Shown one piece after another: positions 1 through 5,030 of a stretch of DNA of 5,189 nt. A program made the translations under genes and the position numbers. Within the stretch, counting starts at the first letter, position 1. Each line of letters opens with the position of its first letter. The notes under the pieces are model-generated. The model was not told the DNA's origin, searched no databases, and saw only the letters and a program-made list of their open reading frames with translations. Source of the stretch: Porticoccaceae bacterium (GTDB lineage: Bacteria; Pseudomonadota; Gammaproteobacteria; Pseudomonadales; Porticoccaceae); contig JAUUYV010000169.1 in assembly GCA_030590275.1 (NCBI GenBank), positions 1 through 5,189 of the forward strand, written 5' to 3'.

Positions 1-958
1 ACTACATCGTGCTCTGCAATTAGCCCAGGGCCTAACACAACATGGCCTGGTGACTAATTCAAGCCTGAGCAACAGCATTGAACTGCTCGAATCTGCCCAC
101 ATTCAGATAGAGGAAGCGGTCCGAGAGATCGAACATTTTGTGTCCACCATCGACAATGATCCGGCTCAGCTGACGATCGTAGAAGACCGCCTCAGCATCT
201 ATTATCAGCTTGCTCGTAAACACCGCGTAGAAGCACACGAACTAGCCGCCTTGCACCAGACACTGGCCACGGAGCTTAGCGAACTTTCTGGAGGCGAGAA
301 CACGCTCGAGCAAGTCCGGGACGAACTTGAACAACTGAGCAAACAATACCTAAGCAGCGCTACCAAATTAAGTCAGGCCCGAAACCAGAGCGCTGCCGAC
401 TTCGAGCAAGAGGTAAATGCCCAGTTGGCCGGCCTGGGCATGGAAACCGCAAGCCTGAAACTGGCTATCACTCCACGCGACACCAATGACCTCCACCCAA
501 AGGGAATGGAGACAGTCGAACTTCTCGCCCAGACCAACCCCGGCCATCCTCACCGACCACTGGCCAAGATCGCGTCCGGCGGTGAATTATCGCGCTTTAG
601 TCTGGCCATTCGGGTGATTGCCGCACAGCGCGCTAATATCCCGGCACTGATTTTTGATGAAGTGGATGTGGGGATTGGAGGAGCAACTGCCGAGGTAGTG
701 GGCAAGCTGTTGCGAGAACTCGGTCAACGCGGCCAGGTAATTGCCGTCACTCATCTGGCTCAAGTTGCCTCCTGCGCCCATCAGCATTTGGTGGCGACCA
801 AGCTAACTCAGGATGATGACACCCATAGCCAGCTACTCGCTATAATCAACAAACATCGCGTGGACGAAATTGCGCGGATGCTGGGCGGCGCAGAAATCAC
901 CTCTCAAACACTGGCTCACGCCAAAGAAATGCTGGCCAACGGACAACTCACCCCTTAA
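1..958 (+). CDS. recN: DNA repair protein RecN, C-terminal part (5' end outside window)
   Basis: RecN is a cytoplasmic SMC-like ATPase that acts early in recombinational repair of double-strand breaks. The reading frame is open from base 2, so the gene enters from the left; the GTG at 50 is only an internal Val codon. About 318 residues are visible, against roughly 550 for full RecN. They begin in the long helical (coiled-coil) arm, rich in Glu, Gln and Leu, up to about base 420. The C-terminal ATPase half follows: ABC signature ASGGELSR near 571-594, Walker B LIFDEVDVGIGG near 646-681, and the switch His in AVTHLAQVA near 742-768. The closing RVDEIARMLGG and LAHAKEML segments are typical of RecN. 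The Walker A half lies off the window. The stop is TAA at 956-958. The gene is convergent with the LysR gene. Confidence 0.97.
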   Translation, partial: LHRALQLAQGLTQHGLVTNSSLSNSIELLESAHIQIEEAVREIEHFVSTIDNDPAQLTIVEDRLSIYYQLARKHRVEAHELAALHQTLATELSELSGGENTLEQVRDELEQLSKQYLSSATKLSQARNQSAADFEQEVNAQLAGLGMETASLKLAITPRDTNDLHPKGMETVELLAQTNPGHPHRPLAKIASGGELSRFSLAIRVIAAQRANIPALIFDEVDVGIGGATAEVVGKLLRELGQRGQVIAVTHLAQVASCAHQHLVATKLTQDDDTHSQLLAIINKHRVDEIARMLGGAEITSQTLAHAKEMLANGQLTP

Positions 959-984
959 AAAACACAGTTGTTGAAGGAGTGTCT
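957..984 (-). terminator. weak candidate terminator for the LysR gene
   Basis: Read on the minus strand, a 6-bp arm (AGACAC with GTGTTT, one G-T pair) encloses a 13-nt loop and is followed by six T. It lies between the convergent stops of recN and the LysR gene and overlaps both stop codons. The stem is short and AT-rich, so this is a weak call. No better terminator is visible between the two genes. Confidence 0.35.
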
Positions 985-1855
985 ACAGATAACGGGAACG
1001 GCGGCCAGCAAACAGATCACTTTGCTCCTCTAACACGCTAACCAGAAACTCGCGAGTGACACGCACCCGAGCAGTCGCCCGCAAATCCGCATGACTCAAG
1101 ACCCAAACGCCCCAATCGGAAGGCGGCAACTCAATAGGCAGGCGATACAATTCAATGCTATCAGCACTGTGACAGGGCAATCGGGCAAGCCCCAGGCCGG
1201 CTTCGACGGCAGCAGCCATGGTAGCAACGTCGTCCACCCGCAAAACCACTCTAGCATCGGGATAATGGACCTGCATCCAGTCTGGCACATCGGAGTCATT
1301 GCGCCAAAGGATCACTTCATCGCGCCTCAGACCACGGTTAATATAATTAGTAGATGTGTACATTCCGTGCACAAATTTTACCACCTGCCGACCAATCAGG
1401 TGCTCTGGCGGTTTAGCCGTACCACGTACCGCGATATCTGCTTCGCGGGCCGATAGATCCCGCACATCTGTGGTAACCACCAACTCCAGATCTATATCCG
1501 GATACTGCTCATGAAAACCACCGAGCCGGGGCATAATCAGTTGTGTTGCCAGGGCGTGATAGACGGTAACGCGCACCGAGCCCTGCAAACGCGCATCTCG
1601 GCCAAATAACTCCCGTTCCACCGAGAGCACGCGCTGCTCAATCTCAAGCGCATAATGATAGATGTGCTCCCCTGCAGCAGTTAGCTCGTAACCGCTATGC
1701 ACTCTCTCAAATAAACGCACATCATGCGACTTCTCGTATGCATTAATGCGGCGAGAAACTGTAGAGTGGTTCACACCAAGCTTGCTAGCCGCGCCAGATA
1801 CACTACCAATTCTGGCTACCTCAAGAAAAAAACGCAAATCATCCCATTCGCTCAT
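983..1855 (-). CDS. LysR-family transcriptional regulator
   Basis: A 290-residue LysR-type regulator of usual family length. The N-terminus MSEWDDLRFFLEVARIGS leads into a winged helix-turn-helix at about residues 18-38 (SVSGAASKLGVNHSTVSRRI), followed by the wing and the linker helix (LFERVHSGYELTAAGE, EIEQRV). The remainder, from about residue 90, is the effector-binding domain; the effector is unknown. I chose the ATG at 1855 because MxxWDDLRFFL is the usual start of this subfamily. The frame stays open to a TTG at 1903 preceded by GGAAGAG, which would add 16 residues with no family counterpart. The ATG has no Shine-Dalgarno; an 18-bp palindrome directly abuts it. The gene is divergent from two small membrane-protein genes, a common LysR layout suggesting self-regulation and control of the neighbour (inference). 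Confidence 0.93.
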   Translation of the reverse strand: MSEWDDLRFFLEVARIGSVSGAASKLGVNHSTVSRRINAYEKSHDVRLFERVHSGYELTAAGEHIYHYALEIEQRVLSVERELFGRDARLQGSVRVTVYHALATQLIMPRLGGFHEQYPDIDLELVVTTDVRDLSAREADIAVRGTAKPPEHLIGRQVVKFVHGMYTSTNYINRGLRRDEVILWRNDSDVPDWMQVHYPDARVVLRVDDVATMAAAVEAGLGLARLPCHSADSIELYRLPIELPPSDWGVWVLSHADLRATARVRVTREFLVSVLEEQSDLFAGRRSRYL

Positions 1856-1873
1856 CTGTGCAATATTGCACAG
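1856..1873. promoter_or_regulatory. perfect 18-bp palindrome at the LysR start; likely operator
   Basis: CTGTGCAATATTGCACAG is an exact 18-bp palindrome ending one base before the regulator's ATG. Its arms contain the half-site TGCAAT (1859-1864) and its mirror ATTGCA (1865-1870). A third copy, ATTGCA, follows at 1878-1883. A dyad plus an extra half-site in a divergent promoter region fits an autoregulatory LysR site. With no spacer in the centre it would not make a normal hairpin, so a protein-binding site is more likely than a terminator. Confidence 0.6.
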
Positions 1874-1890
1874 GTGTATTGCATTTTCAA
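1862..1890 (-). promoter_or_regulatory. candidate promoter of the LysR gene, overlapping the palindrome
   Basis: On the minus strand, TTGAAA (1885-1890; 5 of 6 to TTGACA) lies 17 bp from AATATT (1862-1867; 4 of 6 to TATAAT). Six bases then lead to the A of the ATG at 1855. That spacing would place transcription start at the start codon, giving a leaderless message and explaining the missing ribosome binding site. The -10 element is the centre of the palindrome, so a bound regulator would block it. This rests on motif match and spacing only. Confidence 0.4.
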
Positions 1891-1902
1891 GGAATTTACA
1901 CA

Positions 1903-1923
1903 AAGCTCTTCCGAGCTTAAGCT
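1903..1923. repeat. overlapping inverted repeats in the divergent intergenic region
   Basis: AAGCTC-TTCC-GAGCTT (1903-1918) is a 6-bp inverted repeat with a 4-base loop. It overlaps AGCTTAAGCT (1914-1923), a perfect 10-bp palindrome. The cluster sits between the regulator and the first small gene. If the regulator started at the TTG at 1903, the hairpin would hide its GGAAGAG. A second operator is possible; no family can be named. Confidence 0.4.
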
Positions 1924-1987
1924 AGCCATCAAATCCCAACAGATCATCTTAATTCACCACTAAAGGGATAAAACAGACAAGATCAAC

Positions 1988-1993
1988 AGGAGA
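1988..1993 (+). promoter_or_regulatory. Shine-Dalgarno of the 40-residue gene
   Basis: AGGAGA lies 5 bases before the ATG at 1999. It is the strongest ribosome binding site on the plus strand of this region and the main support for this short gene being translated. I see no convincing -35/-10 pair for this gene between 1874 and 1987. Confidence 0.65.
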
Positions 1994-1998
1994 GAACA

Positions 1999-2121
1999 AT
2001 GACTAACTTAGCCAGAACATTTGCAATCTACGGAATCGGCGTCTTCGCTACAGCACTTAGTTACAGCTACCTATCCTGCCTGGTAACACTACTAACAATC
2101 AGTCAACCGAGTTATTTTTAA
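1999..2121 (+). CDS. small predicted membrane protein, 40 residues, unknown function
   Basis: I do not recognise a family. ATG to TAA gives 40 residues, starting MTNLARTFAIYGIGVFATAL and ending TISQPSYF. One hydrophobic segment, about residues 8-34, is flanked by a single Arg near the N-terminus, which suggests one membrane span with the N-terminus inside. It contains several small and aromatic residues (Gly, Ala, Ser, Tyr) and one Cys. Support for coding is the strong AGGAGA at 5 bases, its place as first gene divergent from a LysR regulator, and a second small membrane-protein gene 102 bp downstream whose product also ends Pro-Ser-X-Phe. It is short enough that chance cannot be excluded. 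Confidence 0.68.
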   Translation: MTNLARTFAIYGIGVFATALSYSYLSCLVTLLTISQPSYF

Positions 2122-2146
2122 ATATATAAGTCTAAAACCGGACGTG

Positions 2147-2200
2147 GTTAACAAAATTTTAACGAGCTAATCGCAACCAATGTAACACTTATGATACATT
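2147..2200 (+). promoter_or_regulatory. candidate promoter/operator region before the second small gene
   Basis: This AT-rich stretch holds GTTAA-N7-TTAAC (2147-2163) and AATGTA-N10-TACATT (2179-2200). Possible promoter elements are TTAACG (2159-2164) with TGTAAC (2181-2186) at 16 bp, or a lone TATGAT (2190-2195), which has no good -35. Both -10 candidates lie inside or overlap the second inverted repeat, as expected for a repressor site. The binding protein is unknown. Confidence 0.38.
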
Positions 2201-2223
2201 ATCGTCAGTCATGGAGTTGAATT

Positions 2224-2430
2224 ATGGATAACCAGCCTTTATATCTCTCTCATGAGCACCCAAAAGCGCAACAATCGAAAGAGGTATGCATTATGTCGAT
2301 CAAACAAGAATTAGTTTCACCTAGCAACTGGACCGCTGCTGGTTTATTGCTCGCTTTCGTAACATTTGCAATGGCAGTGGAGGTTTTCCACATTACGATG
2401 CCGTTTTTATCGTCTCCGAGCTTATTCTAA
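2224..2430 (+). CDS. small predicted membrane protein, 68 residues (or 45 from an inner start), unknown function
   Basis: No family recognised. From the ATG at 2224 the product has a polar, His/Lys/Glu-containing N-terminal part (about residues 1-35) and one hydrophobic span (about 38-62, AAGLLLAFVTFAMAVEVF...), with a Glu near its middle, ending SSPSLF. Two starts are credible. ATG 2224 has TGGAG 7 bases upstream. ATG 2293 has AAAGAGG 8 bases upstream and gives a 45-residue form (MSIKQELVSP...), closer in size to the 40-residue neighbour. I list the longer form without strong preference. The gene is 102 bp behind that neighbour with no terminator between, so they may share a transcript. A strong terminator follows at 2569-2610. 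Confidence 0.68.
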   Translation: MDNQPLYLSHEHPKAQQSKEVCIMSIKQELVSPSNWTAAGLLLAFVTFAMAVEVFHITMPFLSSPSLF

Positions 2431-2450
2431 ACTGAGGCAAAGCACCTTTA

Positions 2451-2506
2451 AACCAGAGCCCTTAGCCAAGGCCTTCAGCGATAGACGTGAATAGCTAAGG
2501 GTGGTT
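2451..2506. repeat. long inverted repeat, possible structured RNA element
   Basis: AACCA (2451-2455) and CCCTTAGC (2459-2466) pair with GCTAAGGG (2494-2501) and TGGTT (2502-2506). This gives a 13-bp stem with a 3-base bulge and a 27-base loop that contains AAGGCCTT. There is no T-run right after it, so alone it is not a standard terminator. It starts 20 bp after the stop of the second small gene. It could protect the 3' end of that message or be part of a small RNA; both are guesses. Confidence 0.5.
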
Positions 2507-2526
2507 GTTATACCTGGTTCAGGGCG

Positions 2527-2556
2527 AACGCTTTTTTAAATTGCGTTTTTATTTTA
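2527..2556 (+). terminator. candidate weak terminator, first of two
   Basis: AACGC (2527-2531) pairs with GCGTT (2543-2547) around an AT-rich loop and runs into a T-rich stretch ending at about 2556. The five-pair stem is weak. It may be a partial stop before the stronger terminator at 2569. Confidence 0.35.
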
Positions 2557-2568
2557 TAGCCTACCTCT

Positions 2569-2610
2569 GGGGTATGAACGGTTCAAACTCGACGCTCATA
2601 CCCCTTTTTT
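2569..2610 (+). terminator. rho-independent terminator for the small-gene unit
   Basis: GGGGTATGA (2569-2577) pairs perfectly with TCATACCCC (2596-2604) over 9 bp with an 18-base loop, and is followed by six T (2605-2610). The T-run serves plus-strand transcription coming from the two small genes. In the opposite direction the stem is not followed by T, so it is a poor terminator for the dehydrogenase operon that ends at 2627. Confidence 0.75.
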
Positions 2611-2626
2611 AATGCCGTTTAATCAC

Positions 2627-3226
2627 TTACTTGCTGGGTAATTTCAATATCGCCTTGGCGAGGATGTTGCGCTGCACCTGATTGCTACCACCATAAATCG
2701 TGGTGGGCCGAGCACCGATAAATTCTCCCGCCGCTCGCACCGGACCATCCTCAGTTTCCAATCCACCCCATATCCCCGCATTTTCGCCGGCGGCATCCAG
2801 CATCAAATCCATAACCCGTTGTTGGGCCTCAGTATTCCAAACCTTGAGCAGGGACACTTCTGCACCAATCTGGTCACCGCGTTTCAACACTTCCACAAAG
2901 CGCTTGTAAGCGGCGCCCAGATCTTCGATATCCATTTTTAGCTGGGTATAACGATCGACAAACACAGGATCATCAAACAAACCTTCCGTGTCCGCCAATG
3001 ATTTAAGTCGATACATTGCCAGAGTGGCGAACTTCGGACTACCAATAAAAATCCGCTCGTGACCGAGTAGCGCTTTGGCGATACCCCAGCCCTGATTCTC
3101 ACCCCCGACCACATTGCCAACCGGCACCCTCACATCGTCGTAAAACACTTCGGCAAATTCATCGTGCATACCGAGGTTTACAATGGGTCGCACGGTAATA
3201 CCGGGTGTATCCAGAGGTACTAGCAA
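2627..3226 (-). CDS. C-terminal half of the large acyl-CoA dehydrogenase subunit (out of frame)
   Basis: This frame continues from the barrel (LVPLDTPGITVRPI) into the C-terminal helical domain. LLGHER places a Glu at residue 250 of the rejoined protein, matching the helix-G catalytic Glu of isovaleryl-CoA dehydrogenase-type enzymes. At the usual short-chain/medium-chain position the sequence is TIYGGSNQVQRN (from 369), with Gly instead of the YEGT Glu. The usual RxxFxxxI flavin-binding stretch is absent. No real start exists here: the TTG at 3226 is a Leu codon of the original gene, and the first ATG (3169) has no ribosome binding site. The stop is TAA at 2627-2629. Confidence 0.86.
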   Translation of the reverse strand: MLVPLDTPGITVRPIVNLGMHDEFAEVFYDDVRVPVGNVVGGENQGWGIAKALLGHERIFIGSPKFATLAMYRLKSLADTEGLFDDPVFVDRYTQLKMDIEDLGAAYKRFVEVLKRGDQIGAEVSLLKVWNTEAQQRVMDLMLDAAGENAGIWGGLETEDGPVRAAGEFIGARPTTIYGGSNQVQRNILAKAILKLPSK

Positions 3227-3228
3227 AA
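3220..3228 (-). other. frameshift point at a T4 run
   Basis: On the minus strand the bases TTTT (3225-3228 on the plus strand as AAAA) are followed by GCTAG. Five T would give TTT TTG CTA GTA (Phe-Leu-Leu-Val) and keep the gene open. The zero-frame codons ACC TTT TGC do not form a canonical X XXY YYZ slippery heptamer, and a P-site slip would mispair. Four T is also too short for typical transcriptional slippage. Mutation or sequencing error is therefore more likely than programmed recoding. Confidence 0.85.
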
Positions 3229-3804
3229 GGTAATCCCCTCCTGCTTTTTACCGTCCTTATTGGTACGCACCAACATAAAAATCATATTGGCGTCCATGGC
3301 CATAGTGGTCCAGAGCTTATGGCCATTAACCACGTATTCGTCACCATCTCGCACCGCAGACGTCGACAGCGCAGCAAGATCCGATCCCGCGCCAGGCTCT
3401 GAGTATCCCTGACACCAAATATGCTCGCCCTTTAGTATTCGCGGCAGATAATAGGCGCGCTGTTCGTCGGTACCATGCTGAATCAACAGGGGACCAACCA
3501 TCGTCATACCCTGATCCGGGGTACGACCCACACCGTAGGACTCGCCCACATCCATAAAAATCAGTAATTTATTGGCATCCAGCCCCATCCCACCATGTTC
3601 CGCTGGCCATCCCGGCGCCAACCAACCTTGTTTAGCAAGGGTCATATACCAGTCGCCACACTGATCCCAATGCATGCGTTCGGGAGGAAAGCGTAGCTCT
3701 TCCGGATAATTCGCAACATACCAGTCATGCGCCATCTGGCGAAACTCGCCATCGTCCATGCTGTTGTAATCGACGTTATTGTTTCCAGCCATACTGTCAG
3801 TCAT
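3220..3804 (-). CDS. N-terminal half of the large acyl-CoA dehydrogenase subunit (193 residues plus a stray Cys)
   Basis: Starts at ATG 3804, with AAGGAG 9 bases upstream; a second in-frame ATG at 3792 has no such site. Residues about 18-125 form the helical N-terminal domain, with the PAEHGGMGL loop at 67-75. Residues 130-142 (WCQGYSEPGAGSD) are the flavin/substrate motif opening the beta-barrel domain, and 159-167 (VNGHKLWTT) continue it. As written, the frame ends at a TAG directly after TTT TGC. The fragment lacks the candidate catalytic base and the C-terminal helical domain, so alone it should be inactive (inference). Confidence 0.88.
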   Translation of the reverse strand: MTDSMAGNNNVDYNSMDDGEFRQMAHDWYVANYPEELRFPPERMHWDQCGDWYMTLAKQGWLAPGWPAEHGGMGLDANKLLIFMDVGESYGVGRTPDQGMTMVGPLLIQHGTDEQRAYYLPRILKGEHIWCQGYSEPGAGSDLAALSTSAVRDGDEYVVNGHKLWTTMAMDANMIFMLVRTNKDGKKQEGITFC

Positions 3805-3813
3805 TTAAACCGG

Positions 3814-3820
3814 CTCCTTA
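3814..3820 (-). promoter_or_regulatory. Shine-Dalgarno of the large-subunit gene fused to the stop of the small-subunit gene
   Basis: On the minus strand, TAAGGAG carries the TAA stop of the small-subunit gene (3820-3818) and, sharing bases, the AAGGAG that lies 9 bases before the large-subunit ATG at 3804. Such overlap points to coupled translation and a shared message, as expected for subunits made in equal amount. Confidence 0.7.
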
Positions 3821-4957
3821 CAAGGTGAGTTGGGCATAGCGAGCGCGATGCGCGCTGGCGCTACCGAGCCAGGAGGATAAATACATGGCTTTTTTTAGAT
3901 ACAAGCCAATATTGGCTTCGTCGGTATAACCAATACCCCCGTGCAACTGAATCGCTTCTTTACCGATAATTAATGCGGCATCGGAACACCGCGCTTTAAC
4001 CTGGCTCGCCGCTATCGCACGTTCCTGGTCAGAGGAGTCTGAATCAAACACAGCCGTGGTCTGGAGTAACACCGAACGAGATATTTCGGAGAGAATAAAG
4101 AGGTCAACCGACTTGTGTTGCAAAGCCTGAAAACTACCGATCGCCTTATCGAACTGCACGCGCTGGGAAATGTAATCGATACTCAGCTCCAAAGCGCGGG
4201 TCATCATCCCCAGAAGTTCGGCACTGGCAGCCACCCGAGCTTCATCCAGTACCGCAGCAAGCACCGCTTCGCCCTGCCCTTGTCCATTCCCGGCGGCCAC
4301 AACTAGCTCACCCACTGGCGTATTTTCGAAAGTGACGTGGCCATAGAAACCACCATCTACGCGCTGCTCGTAACTAATGCTCAAACCGGCAGCATCTTTA
4401 TCCACCAGATACAGAGCAGTAGCGCCGTCTGTCGCAGCAGATACGATAAAGGCGTCGGCTTCGCCGGCATCCGGCACAAAGCGCTTAACACCATTGAGAA
4501 CCCCACCGGCACACTTTACAGCACTCGCCTGTTCCGACAGGTTAGAGCGAAACTCCTGCCAGGCCAGTGCGGGCCGCCATTCGCCTGCCACCAATGCTGG
4601 CAACTTTTCTATTTTTAATGCTTCGTTATCACTTTTCGCCAGCACTCGCGCGGCCGCCACTGCCGTGGAGACAAAGGGAGCTGGTGACAAACCCTTACCC
4701 AATTGAATTAATATCAAACTTAGATCAGAAAATGAAAGCCCAATACCACCGTATTGCTCCGGCACCAAAAACCCCAGCCAACCAGACTGTGCCATCTCCT
4801 GCCACAGAGCCTCATCGTAACCGGGCTGCACAAAGCGACTTGCCCGTACTTTTTTTAACTCTTCATCCTGCCCAATAAAAGCAATGGCGCTGTCCTGTAT
4901 CAGCACCTGCTCCTCGGTCAAAATGTCAATTTTAGACTGCAAACTTATATCTTCCAC
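3818..4957 (-). CDS. acyl-CoA dehydrogenase, small (non-catalytic) subunit
   Basis: 379 residues starting at GTG 4957, with AGGAG 6 bases upstream; the next Met is about 55 residues in, inside the conserved domain. The N-terminal helical domain has LTEEQVLIQDSA (13-24) and PEQYGGIGL (66-74). The barrel, about 115-225, lacks the (W/C)xxxSEPxAGSD flavin motif. The C-terminal helical domain has QRVQFDKAIGSFQALQH (265-281), the stretch that binds the flavin across the subunit interface, and LHGGIGYTDE (338-347). The usual catalytic Glu of a YEGT motif is missing; the aligned part reads MYLSSWLGSAS. This is the complement of what the large subunit has, so the two probably form one alpha2-beta2 enzyme with two flavins, as in FadE28-FadE29. 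It is first in the operon. The CoA substrate is not evident. Confidence 0.94.
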   Translation of the reverse strand: MEDISLQSKIDILTEEQVLIQDSAIAFIGQDEELKKVRASRFVQPGYDEALWQEMAQSGWLGFLVPEQYGGIGLSFSDLSLILIQLGKGLSPAPFVSTAVAAARVLAKSDNEALKIEKLPALVAGEWRPALAWQEFRSNLSEQASAVKCAGGVLNGVKRFVPDAGEADAFIVSAATDGATALYLVDKDAAGLSISYEQRVDGGFYGHVTFENTPVGELVVAAGNGQGQGEAVLAAVLDEARVAASAELLGMMTRALELSIDYISQRVQFDKAIGSFQALQHKSVDLFILSEISRSVLLQTTAVFDSDSSDQERAIAASQVKARCSDAALIIGKEAIQLHGGIGYTDEANIGLYLKKAMYLSSWLGSASAHRARYAQLTL

Positions 4958-4963
4958 TCAGGA

Positions 4964-4968
4964 CTCCT
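4964..4968 (-). promoter_or_regulatory. Shine-Dalgarno supporting the GTG start of the small subunit
   Basis: AGGAG on the minus strand, 6 bases before GTG 4957. It lies in CAGGA-G-TCCTG, a small inverted repeat. The 73 bp between fur and this start contain no clear -35/-10 pair and no hairpin plus T-run, so read-through from fur cannot be excluded. Confidence 0.65.
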
Positions 4969-5030
4969 GTATCCAGGTTTTCTGTAAATTCATATTTTGA
5001 GGACCAACATCTAAGACGAGAACAACTTAT

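Larger units (their letters stand above)
2627..3804 (-). pseudogene. acyl-CoA dehydrogenase, large (catalytic) subunit, broken by a one-base frameshift
   Basis: Two adjoining minus-strand frames (3804-3220 and 3226-2627) are the two halves of one flavin-dependent acyl-CoA dehydrogenase, which would oxidise an acyl-CoA to the 2,3-enoyl-CoA. Joining them after Phe193 gives 392 residues, normal for the family, with the continuous sequence GITFLLVPLDTPG at the joint. The run reads ACC TTTT GCT; one more T restores the frame, whereas as written the first half ends TTT TGC TAG. The natural partner is the small-subunit gene 13 bp upstream. Known pairs of this kind (mycobacterial FadE28-FadE29, FadE26-FadE27) act on CoA esters of sterol side chains; the substrate here is unknown. 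The break could be a true mutation or a homopolymer sequencing error. The rest of the gene shows no decay, which favours a recent event or an error. Confidence 0.9.

Noticed and set aside
1091..1456. Plus-strand 121-codon open frame inside the LysR gene
   Set aside because: Antisense shadow of the effector-binding domain; composition unlike a real protein and no ribosome binding site.
1856..1873. 18-bp palindrome as a terminator or SOS (LexA) box
   Set aside because: It has no loop and no T-run. CTGT and ACAG are not followed by the central TA-rich eight-base spacing of a LexA site: here the gap between them is ten bases.
1724..1963. Plus-strand 79-codon open frame across the LysR start region
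   Set aside because: Mostly antisense to the conserved helix-turn-helix coding sequence; no ribosome binding site and no recognisable product.
2252..2314. 20-residue Arg/Lys-rich open frame (MSTQKRNNRKRYALCRSNKN) overlapping the second small gene
   Set aside because: Looks like a leader peptide at first sight, but it has no Shine-Dalgarno and overlaps a better supported frame.
3220..3230. Programmed -1 frameshift in the dehydrogenase
   Set aside because: ACC TTT TGC is not an X XXY YYZ slippery site, the P-site tRNA would mispair after a slip, and such genes are not known to use recoding.
4377..4878. Overlapping plus-strand open frames inside the small-subunit gene
   Set aside because: Several long antisense frames overlap each other here, as expected opposite a real gene of this composition; none has a ribosome binding site or a known motif.
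959..5030. Insertion sequence or CRISPR array
   Set aside because: No transposase-like frame, no terminal inverted repeats or target duplication, and no regularly spaced direct repeats were found.
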